From: an uncultured Lachnospiraceae bacterium | GTDB lineage: Bacteria > Bacillota > Clostridia > Lachnospirales > Lachnospiraceae | Reading direction: 5' to 3' | Length of the DNA: 64,000 nt | NCBI GenBank assembly: GCA_902798585.1 | Contig: CADBXF010000008.1 | Span: 1 to 64,000 of the forward strand | Shown here: positions 19,016 to 27,062 of the stretch, piece after piece | How the letters are laid out: every line of letters begins with the position of its first letter | Numbering within the stretch: position 1 is the stretch's first letter | Position numbers and translations under genes: made by a program | The notes under the pieces: generated by a model | Seen by the model: the letters and a program-made list of their open reading frames with translations, nothing else | What the model was told of the DNA's origin: nothing | Database searches by the model: none

Positions 19016-19287
19016 TTTATAGTCTCAAATCAACACAAAATACAATGCGAATTGAAAAGCAGGATAAAGGAAAGACTCCTTTACAGTAGACTTTCCTCCT
19101 CAACAGCTATCGGCAGAGCCGATAGCACAAGGCTTTGCGCGTGTCGACAAAACTGATGTCTCAGTGATGTGATCTGTCAACAAAAAGCTATCTTTTCTTT
19201 TCTTCATAAGAATCTGTGGGCATTGCGATTGTAGACTTGCTTTTTTCTCATCATGTCACATCGCGGAAGCCGCTTATACTATACTAG

Positions 19288-19323
19288 GAAGAGGCGGTGA
19301 ACATTTCAGTTCACCGCCTCTTC
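19288..19323 (-). terminator. Strong hairpin closing the ABC operon
   Basis: A perfect 15-bp stem GAAGAGGCGGTGAAC with loop ATTTCA ends immediately beside the ATPase stop at 19324. There is no U-run on the minus side, so it may protect the transcript 3' end rather than terminate. Confidence 0.6.
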
Positions 19324-19998
19324 TTACTCTTTTTTTGTTGCATTCAATTGTCCGTCCTCCATATAATACCGATGTTTGGCCCAGGCTGCAATCGAATCAT
19401 CATGCGTAACCATAATAATTGTTTTTCCGACTTCATTAATCTCTTTAAGGCACTTCATTATCTCTACTCCGTTCTTTTTATCCAACGCTCCGGTCGGCTC
19501 ATCACAAAGAACAAGCTGGTTTTCCGACAAAAATGCTCTTGCTATCGCACAACGTTGCTGTTCTCCTCCGGAGATTTGCGAAACCGTTCGATCTTTCAAT
19601 TCTCTAATACCCAGTCGTTCAAGAACTTCCGTTGTTTTCCTACGTCTTTCCTTCCTTTTCACTCCCTTACAAAGCAATGGAAGTTCTGCATTTTCCATAA
19701 CACTAAACTGATTCATAAGCGCAAAATTCTGAAACACAAAACTTATATGATTAATACGAAAATCATCTAACCTCGAAGAGTTTAACTCGTGAACTGCTAT
19801 TTCATCGTAATAGTATTCACCGGATGTCGCGCGATCCATTCCCCCAAGAATGCTTAACAACGTAGACTTGCCACTTCCAGAACTTCCCATAATAGCAACG
19901 AAGTCACCTTTTTCGACATCCAAATCCACACCCTTCAGGGCATGATTTGTGGATCTTCCTGATCCAAAATCCTTTTTTATTCCACGTAGTTTTATCAT
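19324..19998 (-). CDS. ABC transporter ATPase, MacB/LolD type
   Basis: A 224-residue ATP-binding subunit: Walker A GSSGSGKSTLL, Q-loop FVFQNFALMNQ, signature QISGGEQQRCAIARA, Walker B LVLCDEPTGALD, H-loop VTHD. This group pairs with FtsX-type permeases, two of which are encoded upstream in the same operon. Start ATG 19998 (MIKLRGIKKDF) has AGAGGT upstream; the longer frame to 20076 overlaps the previous gene. It powers the putative exporter or signal-transducing complex of the island. Confidence 0.93.
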   Translation of the reverse strand: MIKLRGIKKDFGSGRSTNHALKGVDLDVEKGDFVAIMGSSGSGKSTLLSILGGMDRATSGEYYYDEIAVHELNSSRLDDFRINHISFVFQNFALMNQFSVMENAELPLLCKGVKRKERRRKTTEVLERLGIRELKDRTVSQISGGEQQRCAIARAFLSENQLVLCDEPTGALDKKNGVEIMKCLKEINEVGKTIIMVTHDDSIAAWAKHRYYMEDGQLNATKKE

Positions 19999-20030
19999 TG
20001 TTCTACCTCTATCAGCCGCCTTAAAGTCAA

Positions 20031-20699
20031 TTATTCTCGGATGGAATCGAGCAAACTCAGTATCGATTGTGTGCATGGAAAAGCATACGTCTCAGAATCA
20101 ATCGTCAAAATGAGTAGTTGTTCCGACAAAGTTCCGCCATTGGAGAAATGGTCTTCCTTCCAGAGAAGAGCTCTGGTGATTTCTTTATCATAACCCAACG
20201 AAGATAGTTCCTCACGCAACTTTTTTAGATCGTGTATGACTCTCAACAATTCACCGTGCCCGTTCACTCTTTTCTCATCGAACACAGGCTTGTACAGATT
20301 TTCATAATACGCTTTCAGTCCGGTATTATCATCAACTCCAAGATCCCGGCATAGTACTTCTGTCGGAATGTTTGAAAAAGTAGACGCACTTTTCCGAGTA
20401 AACTGATTGTACCAATTCAGTGTGGCGTCCAAGACAAACTGCTCGTCCGAAATAAAGTCATCGTTGTTCGGTGTCAGATCAAAAAAACGTTCCCATCCTT
20501 CTTTGTCCACATTGTTATGAAGAAAAGATTGCCATACGAACACGCCGACCAGAACTAATGCTATTATTACTCCCAGCCAAACGAAGAAACGCAAAAGTCG
20601 ACCCGATGATTTCTTTTTTGCACCTTCTTCCATTGTTTCACTGATCGTGGATTCGTCTTCTTGCCGAAGCTCTTTCATCTCCGAAACATCTTCTCTCAT
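20031..20699 (-). CDS. Single-pass membrane protein of unknown function
   Basis: 222 residues. A charged N-terminus (about 1-35) precedes one membrane segment (about 42-62, FFVWLGVIIALVLVGVFVW) and an outer domain of about 155 residues rich in acidic and aromatic residues. No family is recognised. It sits between the second permease and the ATPase, so it may be an accessory or substrate-binding part. AGGAGG precedes the ATG at 20699. Confidence 0.6.
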   Translation of the reverse strand: MREDVSEMKELRQEDESTISETMEEGAKKKSSGRLLRFFVWLGVIIALVLVGVFVWQSFLHNNVDKEGWERFFDLTPNNDDFISDEQFVLDATLNWYNQFTRKSASTFSNIPTEVLCRDLGVDDNTGLKAYYENLYKPVFDEKRVNGHGELLRVIHDLKKLREELSSLGYDKEITRALLWKEDHFSNGGTLSEQLLILTIDSETYAFPCTQSILSLLDSIRE

Positions 20700-20745
20700 T
20701 GTTAACCTCCTACCATTCAATAGTCTTTTTTCATTGGATCTCTTT

Positions 20746-21942
20746 CTACAGCGTCCTGTGCATCATCGATGCAGGCGTCTCACGCAATAAAACATACATC
20801 GGCATCGCCGATCCCAGCAAATACACCATCACCGTTACAAAAAGCCACTTTGGATAAACCGCATTCCCGATAGAATACGCAATCGCCATTCTCGATTCTG
20901 CATCAATCGTATTGATAAACGCCCGAGATAATGCCATGCTTATCCCTAATGCTAACAGCAACACCGAACAGAAAACCAACGCAAAAACTACAACCACTTG
21001 CCGCCGTTTGGCTCCGCAAGCATACCATATGCCAATATGTTTTCTGGAATTCAAAATTAGCACAGTTTCTGTACAAGACATAAGAATGACCGTAACAACA
21101 AGAACCAACCCGGATAATCTTGAGAGCAGCTTTTTAACGGTTTTATCGTCATTGTCCGAGACACGGAAAACTTCTTCAAAGACAGAAGCACTTGCGTTTA
21201 TGCCACGTTCGCGCAGTTTCTGCACCGCTGATTCAATTCTTTTTTCAACCTCGTCCGAATCTACAGAAAACGCAAATGACACTGTTCCATCAATGTCGCG
21301 ATATTCATAATCCTGCGGAATTGTCACAAACATATCATCCAGTGAAACCGTTGTTCCAGTTTTGTCGATATCACGAAATCGTCCCATCTCTGCTATGAAG
21401 CGACTTTCGGATTTTAGTATTCCTTTGACAACCAGATTTCTCTCTTTTCCGTAATAATCCTTCAAAGTTATTCTGGAACCAATCGGAACTCCCGAGTAAG
21501 ACGCCCCTAGATATGCGGGCCACTCGCCTTCTCCAGTCGTCAAATCAATGGTTCCTTCCGACAAGTCCAGAGGACAAATGTCTAACATGCCCTGAGTCAT
21601 CCGAAGCAACGTTGCATTCTCCCAAGATATCGGATACTCAAATTTCACATCTCGAATCAGGGAATACTCATATATCCCAAGTTGAATTTCCGTTATCTCT
21701 TGTGCCAAACGTTGTGGCTTTATTGGCATTCCTTTTTCATAACGACAATATAACAGACCGGTATGTCCCAAGTCTGTTGACAAAAGACTTTCCAACTCCT
21801 GTGCCTGATCTTCAGAAAAATCGTTTAAGAAGATCGCTCCGCCCAAAAACAACAATGCGACAATCATCATCAGCATAACGCAAAACTGTTTTTTTGCTGT
21901 TGAGGAAAAGAAATTCACTGTGTAAGAAAAAACAAACCGCAT
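20746..21942 (-). CDS. FtsX-like ABC permease (second of two)
   Basis: 398 residues. One N-terminal membrane segment (about 18-38), an outer domain of about 220 residues, then three C-terminal membrane segments (about 265-290, 315-340, 360-385), the MacB/FtsX layout. ATG 21942 follows AAGGAG, which lies within the end of the preceding gene (stop at 21946), so the two permeases are translationally coupled and likely form a heterodimer. An earlier GTG at 21945 is less likely. Confidence 0.8.
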   Translation of the reverse strand: MRFVFSYTVNFFSSTAKKQFCVMLMMIVALLFLGGAIFLNDFSEDQAQELESLLSTDLGHTGLLYCRYEKGMPIKPQRLAQEITEIQLGIYEYSLIRDVKFEYPISWENATLLRMTQGMLDICPLDLSEGTIDLTTGEGEWPAYLGASYSGVPIGSRITLKDYYGKERNLVVKGILKSESRFIAEMGRFRDIDKTGTTVSLDDMFVTIPQDYEYRDIDGTVSFAFSVDSDEVEKRIESAVQKLRERGINASASVFEEVFRVSDNDDKTVKKLLSRLSGLVLVVTVILMSCTETVLILNSRKHIGIWYACGAKRRQVVVVFALVFCSVLLLALGISMALSRAFINTIDAESRMAIAYSIGNAVYPKWLFVTVMVYLLGSAMPMYVLLRETPASMMHRTL

Positions 21943-21945
21943 CAC

Positions 21946-23097
21946 TTACTCCTTAAGGATACTGACTATGGATATTCTTGAATATCGTCGCAGAAACGCA
22001 ATCAATATCACAGTCGATACGAGCAACACACATGCAATCACGCCTCCCCCGGCCAACACCAGGGACCTTATCCCTACATAACCATCCTCCGTGCAAGCCT
22101 GTAATACAACTTCACCTAACACTGCCAACACAAAAGAAATCACCGAATCCTTAAGAATATCAGTTCCAACTGTTTTCACCAATCCCCACCAACGACATCC
22201 ATAAAGCTTTCGAACCACCAATTCCTCGTAACGTTCCGCCAGCAGAAAACCAGCAAGAGCCGATAGATTTACAAATGAAAATACAAATAATAACCCCACA
22301 AACACTTTCACCAAGCGAAAATACGATTCCTGCTTACGTTGGTCAATCTCCTCCGGACTGTATTTTCCATATCGAGTTTCAACATCCAGGGAGATTTCTT
22401 TTAGTTTTTCAGAATACTCGGCCAAAGTCGGTAAATCGTCTCTTTTGTCTGAATAGACACGAAACTCCAAAACACGCTTGTTACGAACACTGTTAAACGA
22501 CTCATCAATCATTTCTTTCGCAGTATCGGAGCACGAAGAGTACAACAGATTTATAGTGTCATCTTCACCTCCGGTTGCAGCTCCATCATAAATACCAACC
22601 ACCTCAAAGCACGCCCCTCCCAACTTCATAACTGCTATTCCGTTTATCTCCTCCACAAACGGCAGCCACGATTCTCCGATTAATATATTACCCGAATATT
22701 GGGTAGGGGAAGCAATCGACCTTGTTTCTGCTTTCATCTTTCTTTTCTCTTTTGAAGGAGAAAGCCATACGGACACTAAACAAGTATTTGCAGTGTTTCC
22801 TATACGAACAGGAACCACAACGGAATAATCCGCAGGATATGATGCAAGGATTCCTGCCAATGCTTCAAACGAAACATGTGTCAGGTTATGCGGGACTTTT
22901 TCATAATAATTCCCTTCAGAAACATCTACCAGCTCAATGTCAGAGTTTCCAATATGATAGGCTTCCGTCAGGGCATACTTCTCGTGTGCATGAACTGCAT
23001 CAATGATCGCACCAATTAAAAGAAACGAATGTATTGTAACGATCATACAAAGAGCCATGCCAACTATCAATAGCCCGTTCGAAAGCCTATATTTCAT
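21946..23097 (-). CDS. FtsX-like ABC permease (first of two)
   Basis: 383 residues with the same layout as its neighbour: membrane segment at about 8-28, outer domain to about 255, then three membrane segments (LFVFSFVNLSALAGFLL, a segment near 310, ACVLLVSTVILIAFL). The C-terminus SRISIVSILKE is typical of FtsX permeases. GGAG lies nine bases before ATG 23097. Substrate unknown; the small exported proteins encoded upstream are candidates. Confidence 0.82.
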   Translation of the reverse strand: MKYRLSNGLLIVGMALCMIVTIHSFLLIGAIIDAVHAHEKYALTEAYHIGNSDIELVDVSEGNYYEKVPHNLTHVSFEALAGILASYPADYSVVVPVRIGNTANTCLVSVWLSPSKEKRKMKAETRSIASPTQYSGNILIGESWLPFVEEINGIAVMKLGGACFEVVGIYDGAATGGEDDTINLLYSSCSDTAKEMIDESFNSVRNKRVLEFRVYSDKRDDLPTLAEYSEKLKEISLDVETRYGKYSPEEIDQRKQESYFRLVKVFVGLLFVFSFVNLSALAGFLLAERYEELVVRKLYGCRWWGLVKTVGTDILKDSVISFVLAVLGEVVLQACTEDGYVGIRSLVLAGGGVIACVLLVSTVILIAFLRRYSRISIVSILKE

Positions 23098-23146
23098 CTG
23101 TTTTCTCCGATGACAAGTAAAAACATTACTTCAAGTTGCCTGAGTA

Positions 23147-23629
23147 TCAATAACTCTCCGAGCAAGTATAGTCTAGATTTCCATACCAAGTAGCAATTGT
23201 TACCTTTAGCCGCGTTCCGTATGACAAATAACACCAGTTATCAGAATGATTATAAGGCCCGCGCTGACTGGTAGAATAATTGTACGTATGAATTGGATCT
23301 GAATAATTGCTCATCTTATACATCTTGCACTGTGGAAAAGTACACAGAATTGCATCAACTTCACTGTCGGGTGTTCCCGAGAAATTATTGTACTCTTCAA
23401 CGAACCAGAACTTGGCACTACACTTGTCATAGAACGTTCCTTCATCAACATCTGCCCACAAGTAAACATCGGTCCATGTAGCATCCGCAAGTTTTACCGC
23501 CTGAGTATAAGAATTAGAGGCAAACGCTTTTTTACTAACAACGACTAACAGACATAGCACGCATACAACAAACGCGATGATAATTCCTGAGATTTGTCGC
23601 TGTCTGCTTACAGAATACTTTTCGCTCAT
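23147..23629 (-). CDS. Small exported protein, candidate substrate of the exporter
   Basis: 160 residues. A basic N-terminus and hydrophobic stretch (about 14-34, GIIIAFVVCVLCLLVVVSKK) end in AFAS, a plausible signal-peptidase site. The mature part of about 120 residues is rich in Tyr, Asn, Ser and Trp with five Cys, beta-like, ending CSESY. No family is recognised. A lactococcin-972-type bacteriocin was considered because of size and ABC neighbours but no clear motif match is visible. AAGGAGG precedes its ATG. Confidence 0.55.
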   Translation of the reverse strand: MSEKYSVSRQRQISGIIIAFVVCVLCLLVVVSKKAFASNSYTQAVKLADATWTDVYLWADVDEGTFYDKCSAKFWFVEEYNNFSGTPDSEVDAILCTFPQCKMYKMSNYSDPIHTYNYSTSQRGPYNHSDNWCYLSYGTRLKVTIATWYGNLDYTCSESY

Positions 23630-23771
23630 AAACTTCCTCCTTAACTACTTTACCCGCTACCAAAAACTATTCAATTACTGCATGGGACTCACCCCCTTAA
23701 AATCTAAAAGCAAACTCTTATCCGCATGCGGCTAATTCTTTCTGTCTAAATGGAACTTGATTTCATTCAAA

Positions 23772-24239
23772 CTAATCCTTTGCTCGTGCATCCTCAAACA
23801 TCCTCTGGATATATGGAAATGCCGGAATTGCTTGCGCTGCAGTAAACTGTCTGTCTGTTCCGTCACCCATATTCTCCTTAATTATTTTCTCAGTCATAAA
23901 CGTAAAAGACAAAACCCTTTCGTCGCTTCTGTAACAATGTACTGCGTATTGATACCCGGAGCCTTCTCCGACATATTCGACAGTTCCGGGAGCGGAGTTA
24001 ATCTTTGTGAAGAATTCCGAAATACTATCTCCATCAAGTGTAAGAACATCCCCGCGCGTTCCGTCAACAATTCGTATCTTCGAAATTCCCTCTGGTATCG
24101 TTACAATGGCTCGCTCATTACCCTGTTCTGTCACTATGCGTTCTCGTGTTTTCTTATTCTCATAATATGCAAATGCAACGGAGGCGGTTACGAATATGAC
24201 TACAATACATACAAGTAAAACAATATACTTTTTCTTCAT
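23772..24239 (-). CDS. Small membrane-anchored or exported protein of unknown function
   Basis: 155 residues with an N-terminal signal or anchor (KKKYIVLLVCIVVIFVTASV) and an outer domain of about 120 residues. No family recognised. Its ribosome site is weak, and a run of ten G lies 21-30 bases before the start codon, which might make expression variable. It is within the export operon. Confidence 0.55.
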   Translation of the reverse strand: MKKKYIVLLVCIVVIFVTASVAFAYYENKKTRERIVTEQGNERAIVTIPEGISKIRIVDGTRGDVLTLDGDSISEFFTKINSAPGTVEYVGEGSGYQYAVHCYRSDERVLSFTFMTEKIIKENMGDGTDRQFTAAQAIPAFPYIQRMFEDARAKD

Positions 24240-24259
24240 AGTAATCCATTATCTCGCCG

Positions 24260-24269
24260 CCCCCCCCCC
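24260..24269. repeat. Homopolymer of ten C (G on the coding strand)
   Basis: A C10 tract lies between the C39-like protease gene and the 155-residue protein gene. Such tracts slip during replication. Confidence 0.9.
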
Positions 24270-24285
24270 ACATTTTCGCAAATTT

Positions 24286-25428
24286 TTAAGATCCTACATA
24301 AACTGTTACAAGATTGATATGATCGATGCCCAAGCTGGAGTGAACATAACGAATATCTGCCGTCAGTCCATCCACAATTTTATAGTACTTACTCACCCAT
24401 CCCGTAGAATGCGTGAAAGATACATATCCAAGACCAACCACACTGTGTTCGCCATAGATTTCGGAACTATGCAAAACCAGATGTACCGCATTCGAATTGA
24501 TAGCTGTGGTAACCTGACTCCAAGATGCTGAATATTGAATCGCTGCCGTTGCACTGTTATAACCGTATGATCTCAGCACGGACTGATATGCGGGTGCCAA
24601 AGCATTGTCGGCTGTGCCACTCGTATTGGATGTTCCCATTGCCGTATGAAGCGCAACGAACACAGATTGCCAGGAACTCATCGGAATACTGGTTTTCCCT
24701 TCCACCGAATATAAATACTGCAACAGATTAAGTCCCGCTGTAGGTGCACAATGATTATCAACCGGATTGTTGTTCCCATATGCATAAATCGCCATGGTCA
24801 TCGTCCGCATCGTAAATGAGGTCGATCTGGAATAGGAGGACACTGAATCATAACCTACTTCTTTCTGGAGAACTGCCATGTATGTCAATGTTTCTCCATA
24901 GTTATAGTATACGCCGGAACTCCATTCCTCCAGTTCTTCGATCATATCACTGTCAAGAACTTTCAACGTGCCTTCATAGTGATATAAATCATCTCCGATG
25001 GCCAGATAGTACTGTGAACCTCCGCAATAACAAACCCGGGGAGCTTCTTCCGCATCTTCCACCCGGTCAAGTCCGACTACTCCGGCAAAATCTCCTTCTC
25101 CGAATTCAATATAATAAGCATCTTCGGCGGTTGTACTCGTATTGATTACCACATAACTCAAAGGACATCCTTCGAAGTAATACTGTATGATATAGGCAGA
25201 TACATTGTTTTGCAGATCATACAACGGCATGACAAGATAGTCATCCGACACGCCGATTATACTACTAAAAAAGCCTCTATCAACCAGTTGGTTGTCTGCA
25301 TAACTGCTCCTGTTCACATAATTAACAGTATTATTCCATACATTTTCCGCCTCACCGGCACAACTCCTCCCTCCCGTCATTGAGAGAACAACTGCCAGGA
25401 TCAGCAAAAACGAGAGAAACCGTTTCAT
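24286..25428 (-). CDS. Secreted C39-like cysteine protease
   Basis: 380 residues: signal peptide (1 to about 24, FLSFLLILAVVLSMTGGRSC), a propeptide-like region (about 30-200) and a C-terminal papain-fold-like domain. The candidate nucleophile lies in DNHCAPTAGLNLL (about residue 230) and the histidine in EIYGEHSVVGLGY (about 330), as in C39-like and streptopain-like peptidases. A Cys after the signal (GRSCAG) could be a lipobox. It may process or degrade the exported small proteins of the operon. AGGAGGAG precedes the ATG. Function is inferred from motifs and place. Confidence 0.62.
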   Translation of the reverse strand: MKRFLSFLLILAVVLSMTGGRSCAGEAENVWNNTVNYVNRSSYADNQLVDRGFFSSIIGVSDDYLVMPLYDLQNNVSAYIIQYYFEGCPLSYVVINTSTTAEDAYYIEFGEGDFAGVVGLDRVEDAEEAPRVCYCGGSQYYLAIGDDLYHYEGTLKVLDSDMIEELEEWSSGVYYNYGETLTYMAVLQKEVGYDSVSSYSRSTSFTMRTMTMAIYAYGNNNPVDNHCAPTAGLNLLQYLYSVEGKTSIPMSSWQSVFVALHTAMGTSNTSGTADNALAPAYQSVLRSYGYNSATAAIQYSASWSQVTTAINSNAVHLVLHSSEIYGEHSVVGLGYVSFTHSTGWVSKYYKIVDGLTADIRYVHSSLGIDHINLVTVYVGS

Positions 25429-25558
25429 GTACTCCTCCTCATGTCTACGCGAGAGAATCGTTACATCGATTCTCGTCCTTAAGAACCCTATCGGATGCTT
25501 AAACCATTGGACTCACCCCTTTCCATATGTTATTTCACACAGCACCCCTGCATTTGAA

Positions 25559-26107
25559 TCAATAGGTGCTGTTGTAATACACGTAGTATTCCTGCTCTTC
25601 AGGATAATATACAAGCACCGCAATAGCTGGGTCCATTCCGATTATTTCATACACAACAACATCTTTAAACAATGTCTTTTCGCTTACCCTTTCCTCATTC
25701 CGTACCCTTGCGGACCCTATCTCTGCCCCGATACGGTCGCAGTCCTCAACCGAAGCTCTGTATTCCGTCTCCCCCCAAAGCATAAACTGGTAGATGCCGC
25801 ATACAGGCAATTCTCCTATTGTCGTTGACGGATTTTTTTCAACAGAATTTGTCGGCGTATGTATACCAAGCGAATACTCATCCCCCAGTTTGGACGTCCC
25901 ATCTGAATTTCCTTTTTCCTTCTGTAAAGCCCAAAATGTAACAATGCCTATAGAAACAAGCGCTACAAAAGTGACCGCAACGGCAATCATTCCGCGGGCT
26001 TTTCTCCGTTTCGGCTCCCTTGTATAAACGTCTAATGCTTCCAAAACATCTTGATCGTCCATATCGGTTATGGCAGAAAACAAATCTAACGGCTCCATCA
26101 TGCTCAT
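25559..26107 (-). CDS. Probable anti-sigma partner, single-pass membrane protein
   Basis: 182 residues: cytoplasmic N-terminus (about 1-40), membrane segment (about 42-62, GMIAVAVTFVALVSIGIVTF) and an outer domain of about 120 residues. Its ATG overlaps the TGA of the ECF sigma gene (ATGA at 26107-26104), which gives tight coupling. No anti-sigma motif is recognised; the role is inferred from arrangement and topology. Confidence 0.6.
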   Translation of the reverse strand: MSMMEPLDLFSAITDMDDQDVLEALDVYTREPKRRKARGMIAVAVTFVALVSIGIVTFWALQKEKGNSDGTSKLGDEYSLGIHTPTNSVEKNPSTTIGELPVCGIYQFMLWGETEYRASVEDCDRIGAEIGSARVRNEERVSEKTLFKDVVVYEIIGMDPAIAVLVYYPEEQEYYVYYNSTY

Positions 26108-26670
26108 CCTTTCTTCAATCTGCGCTTAAGCCTTTCTCGCAACGACAATAGTCTTTTTGTCACAAACCCCTCACTTTTCCCTATCTGTACTGCTATCTCC
26201 GCAATAGACCGGGACAGCCAATACCTTCCCATGAAAATGACACGATCCAGTTCGCTTAATTCTTTTACGAAAGCTCGTATCTGCATTGTTAAATCATCTT
26301 GAGAAACTACATTGTTTCCGGATTCCGGGTCAGGAATGCATTCTGACAGTTCTTCATAGGAAACAATCGTGACATCTCCACCTCGTTTCTGCCTTCCTCT
26401 TTTTCTCAAATACATAATGGCTTGATTTCTGACCATTTTTGCGAGATAGGCCGTCAAACTCTCGATTTCGCTCGGCAGCTCACTGCTCCATAATCGCAAC
26501 AGGACATCGTTCACGCATTCCTCAGCATCCTGTTCATTGCGCAGAATACCGTTAGCCGCCAACCGAAGATATTTCCCGTAACAGGAATGAATCCTCTGAA
26601 TCGCCGCCTCACGATTATCTTGAAGCATCTGCAGTAATTGATTGTCCTCTTTTGATAATTCCGTTTTCAC
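26104..26670 (-). CDS. ECF-family RNA polymerase sigma factor of the island
   Basis: 188 residues. Region 2 at about 22-90 (NGILRNEQDAEECVNDVLLR) and region 4 at about 125-180 (LSELDRVIFMGRYWLSRSIA, IGKSEGFVTKRLLSLRERL). Translation starts at GTG 26670 with AGGAGA upstream. It heads the reverse-strand operon of partner, protease, exported proteins and transporter, so it probably drives that operon in response to an external signal. Confidence 0.88.
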   Translation of the reverse strand: MKTELSKEDNQLLQMLQDNREAAIQRIHSCYGKYLRLAANGILRNEQDAEECVNDVLLRLWSSELPSEIESLTAYLAKMVRNQAIMYLRKRGRQKRGGDVTIVSYEELSECIPDPESGNNVVSQDDLTMQIRAFVKELSELDRVIFMGRYWLSRSIAEIAVQIGKSEGFVTKRLLSLRERLKRRLKKG

Positions 26671-26970
26671 TTTTATCTCCTACAAAAGAGACATGTTGCA
26701 CATGTGTTTTGAAAGAACATCCCGGCCGTCTGGTTTGCCTCCAAAGCATCTATGCCTTTTGTCTAAAAAGATGCCTTTTTTCTCCAAAATATTCTTTCCA
26801 AACTGTTAACATTTTGTAAACATTATGTGAATGCGCATCCCTTCCGCTACATTTGTGCATTTATGCATTTTAGTCCCGTGATTTTGGGGAAACACTTCGG
26901 CTCAATTCCTCTATATCACTCTAGTTTCCTGTATATTTGCCGAATTCTTCTCGTGCTCAACCAGCCCTGC
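26671..26970. other. Intergenic region upstream of the island sigma gene
   Basis: AT-rich, no gene seen. It presumably holds the sigma operon promoter; the stretch near 26800-26825 (GTTAACATTTTGTAAACATTA) has short inverted repeats. No promoter could be assigned with confidence. Confidence 0.4.
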
Positions 26971-27024
26971 AAAAAAGCGCCTGACAGTTGCCGATCCTCA
27001 TCAACAACCGCGAAGCGCCTTTCG
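26971..27024 (-). terminator. Conserved hairpin element, copy 1
   Basis: 54 bases beginning AAAAAAGCGCCTGACAG. The outer stem AAAGCGC/GCGC(C)TTT has one bulge and the inner stem is GTTG/CAAC. On the minus strand it ends in a U-run after the AlbA_2 gene. It matches copy 2 at 46898-46952 at most positions, with a compensated base pair. Confidence 0.7.
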
Positions 27025-27062
27025 TCTTTGTCGTAGAATCTATTTAGTTTTCCGGCTATGTT

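Larger units (their letters stand above)
18909..19323. other. Gene-free convergent region with three hairpins
   Basis: No convincing gene lies here. It separates the forward rep-like operon from the reverse export operon. It holds the terminator at 18986-19015, a 9-bp hairpin GCTATCGGC-AGA-GCCGATAGC at 19106-19126 and a 15-bp perfect hairpin at 19288-19323. Confidence 0.6.

Noticed and set aside
23147..23629. Lactococcin-972-family bacteriocin
   Set aside because: Size and ABC context fit, but no convincing motif match in the mature part.
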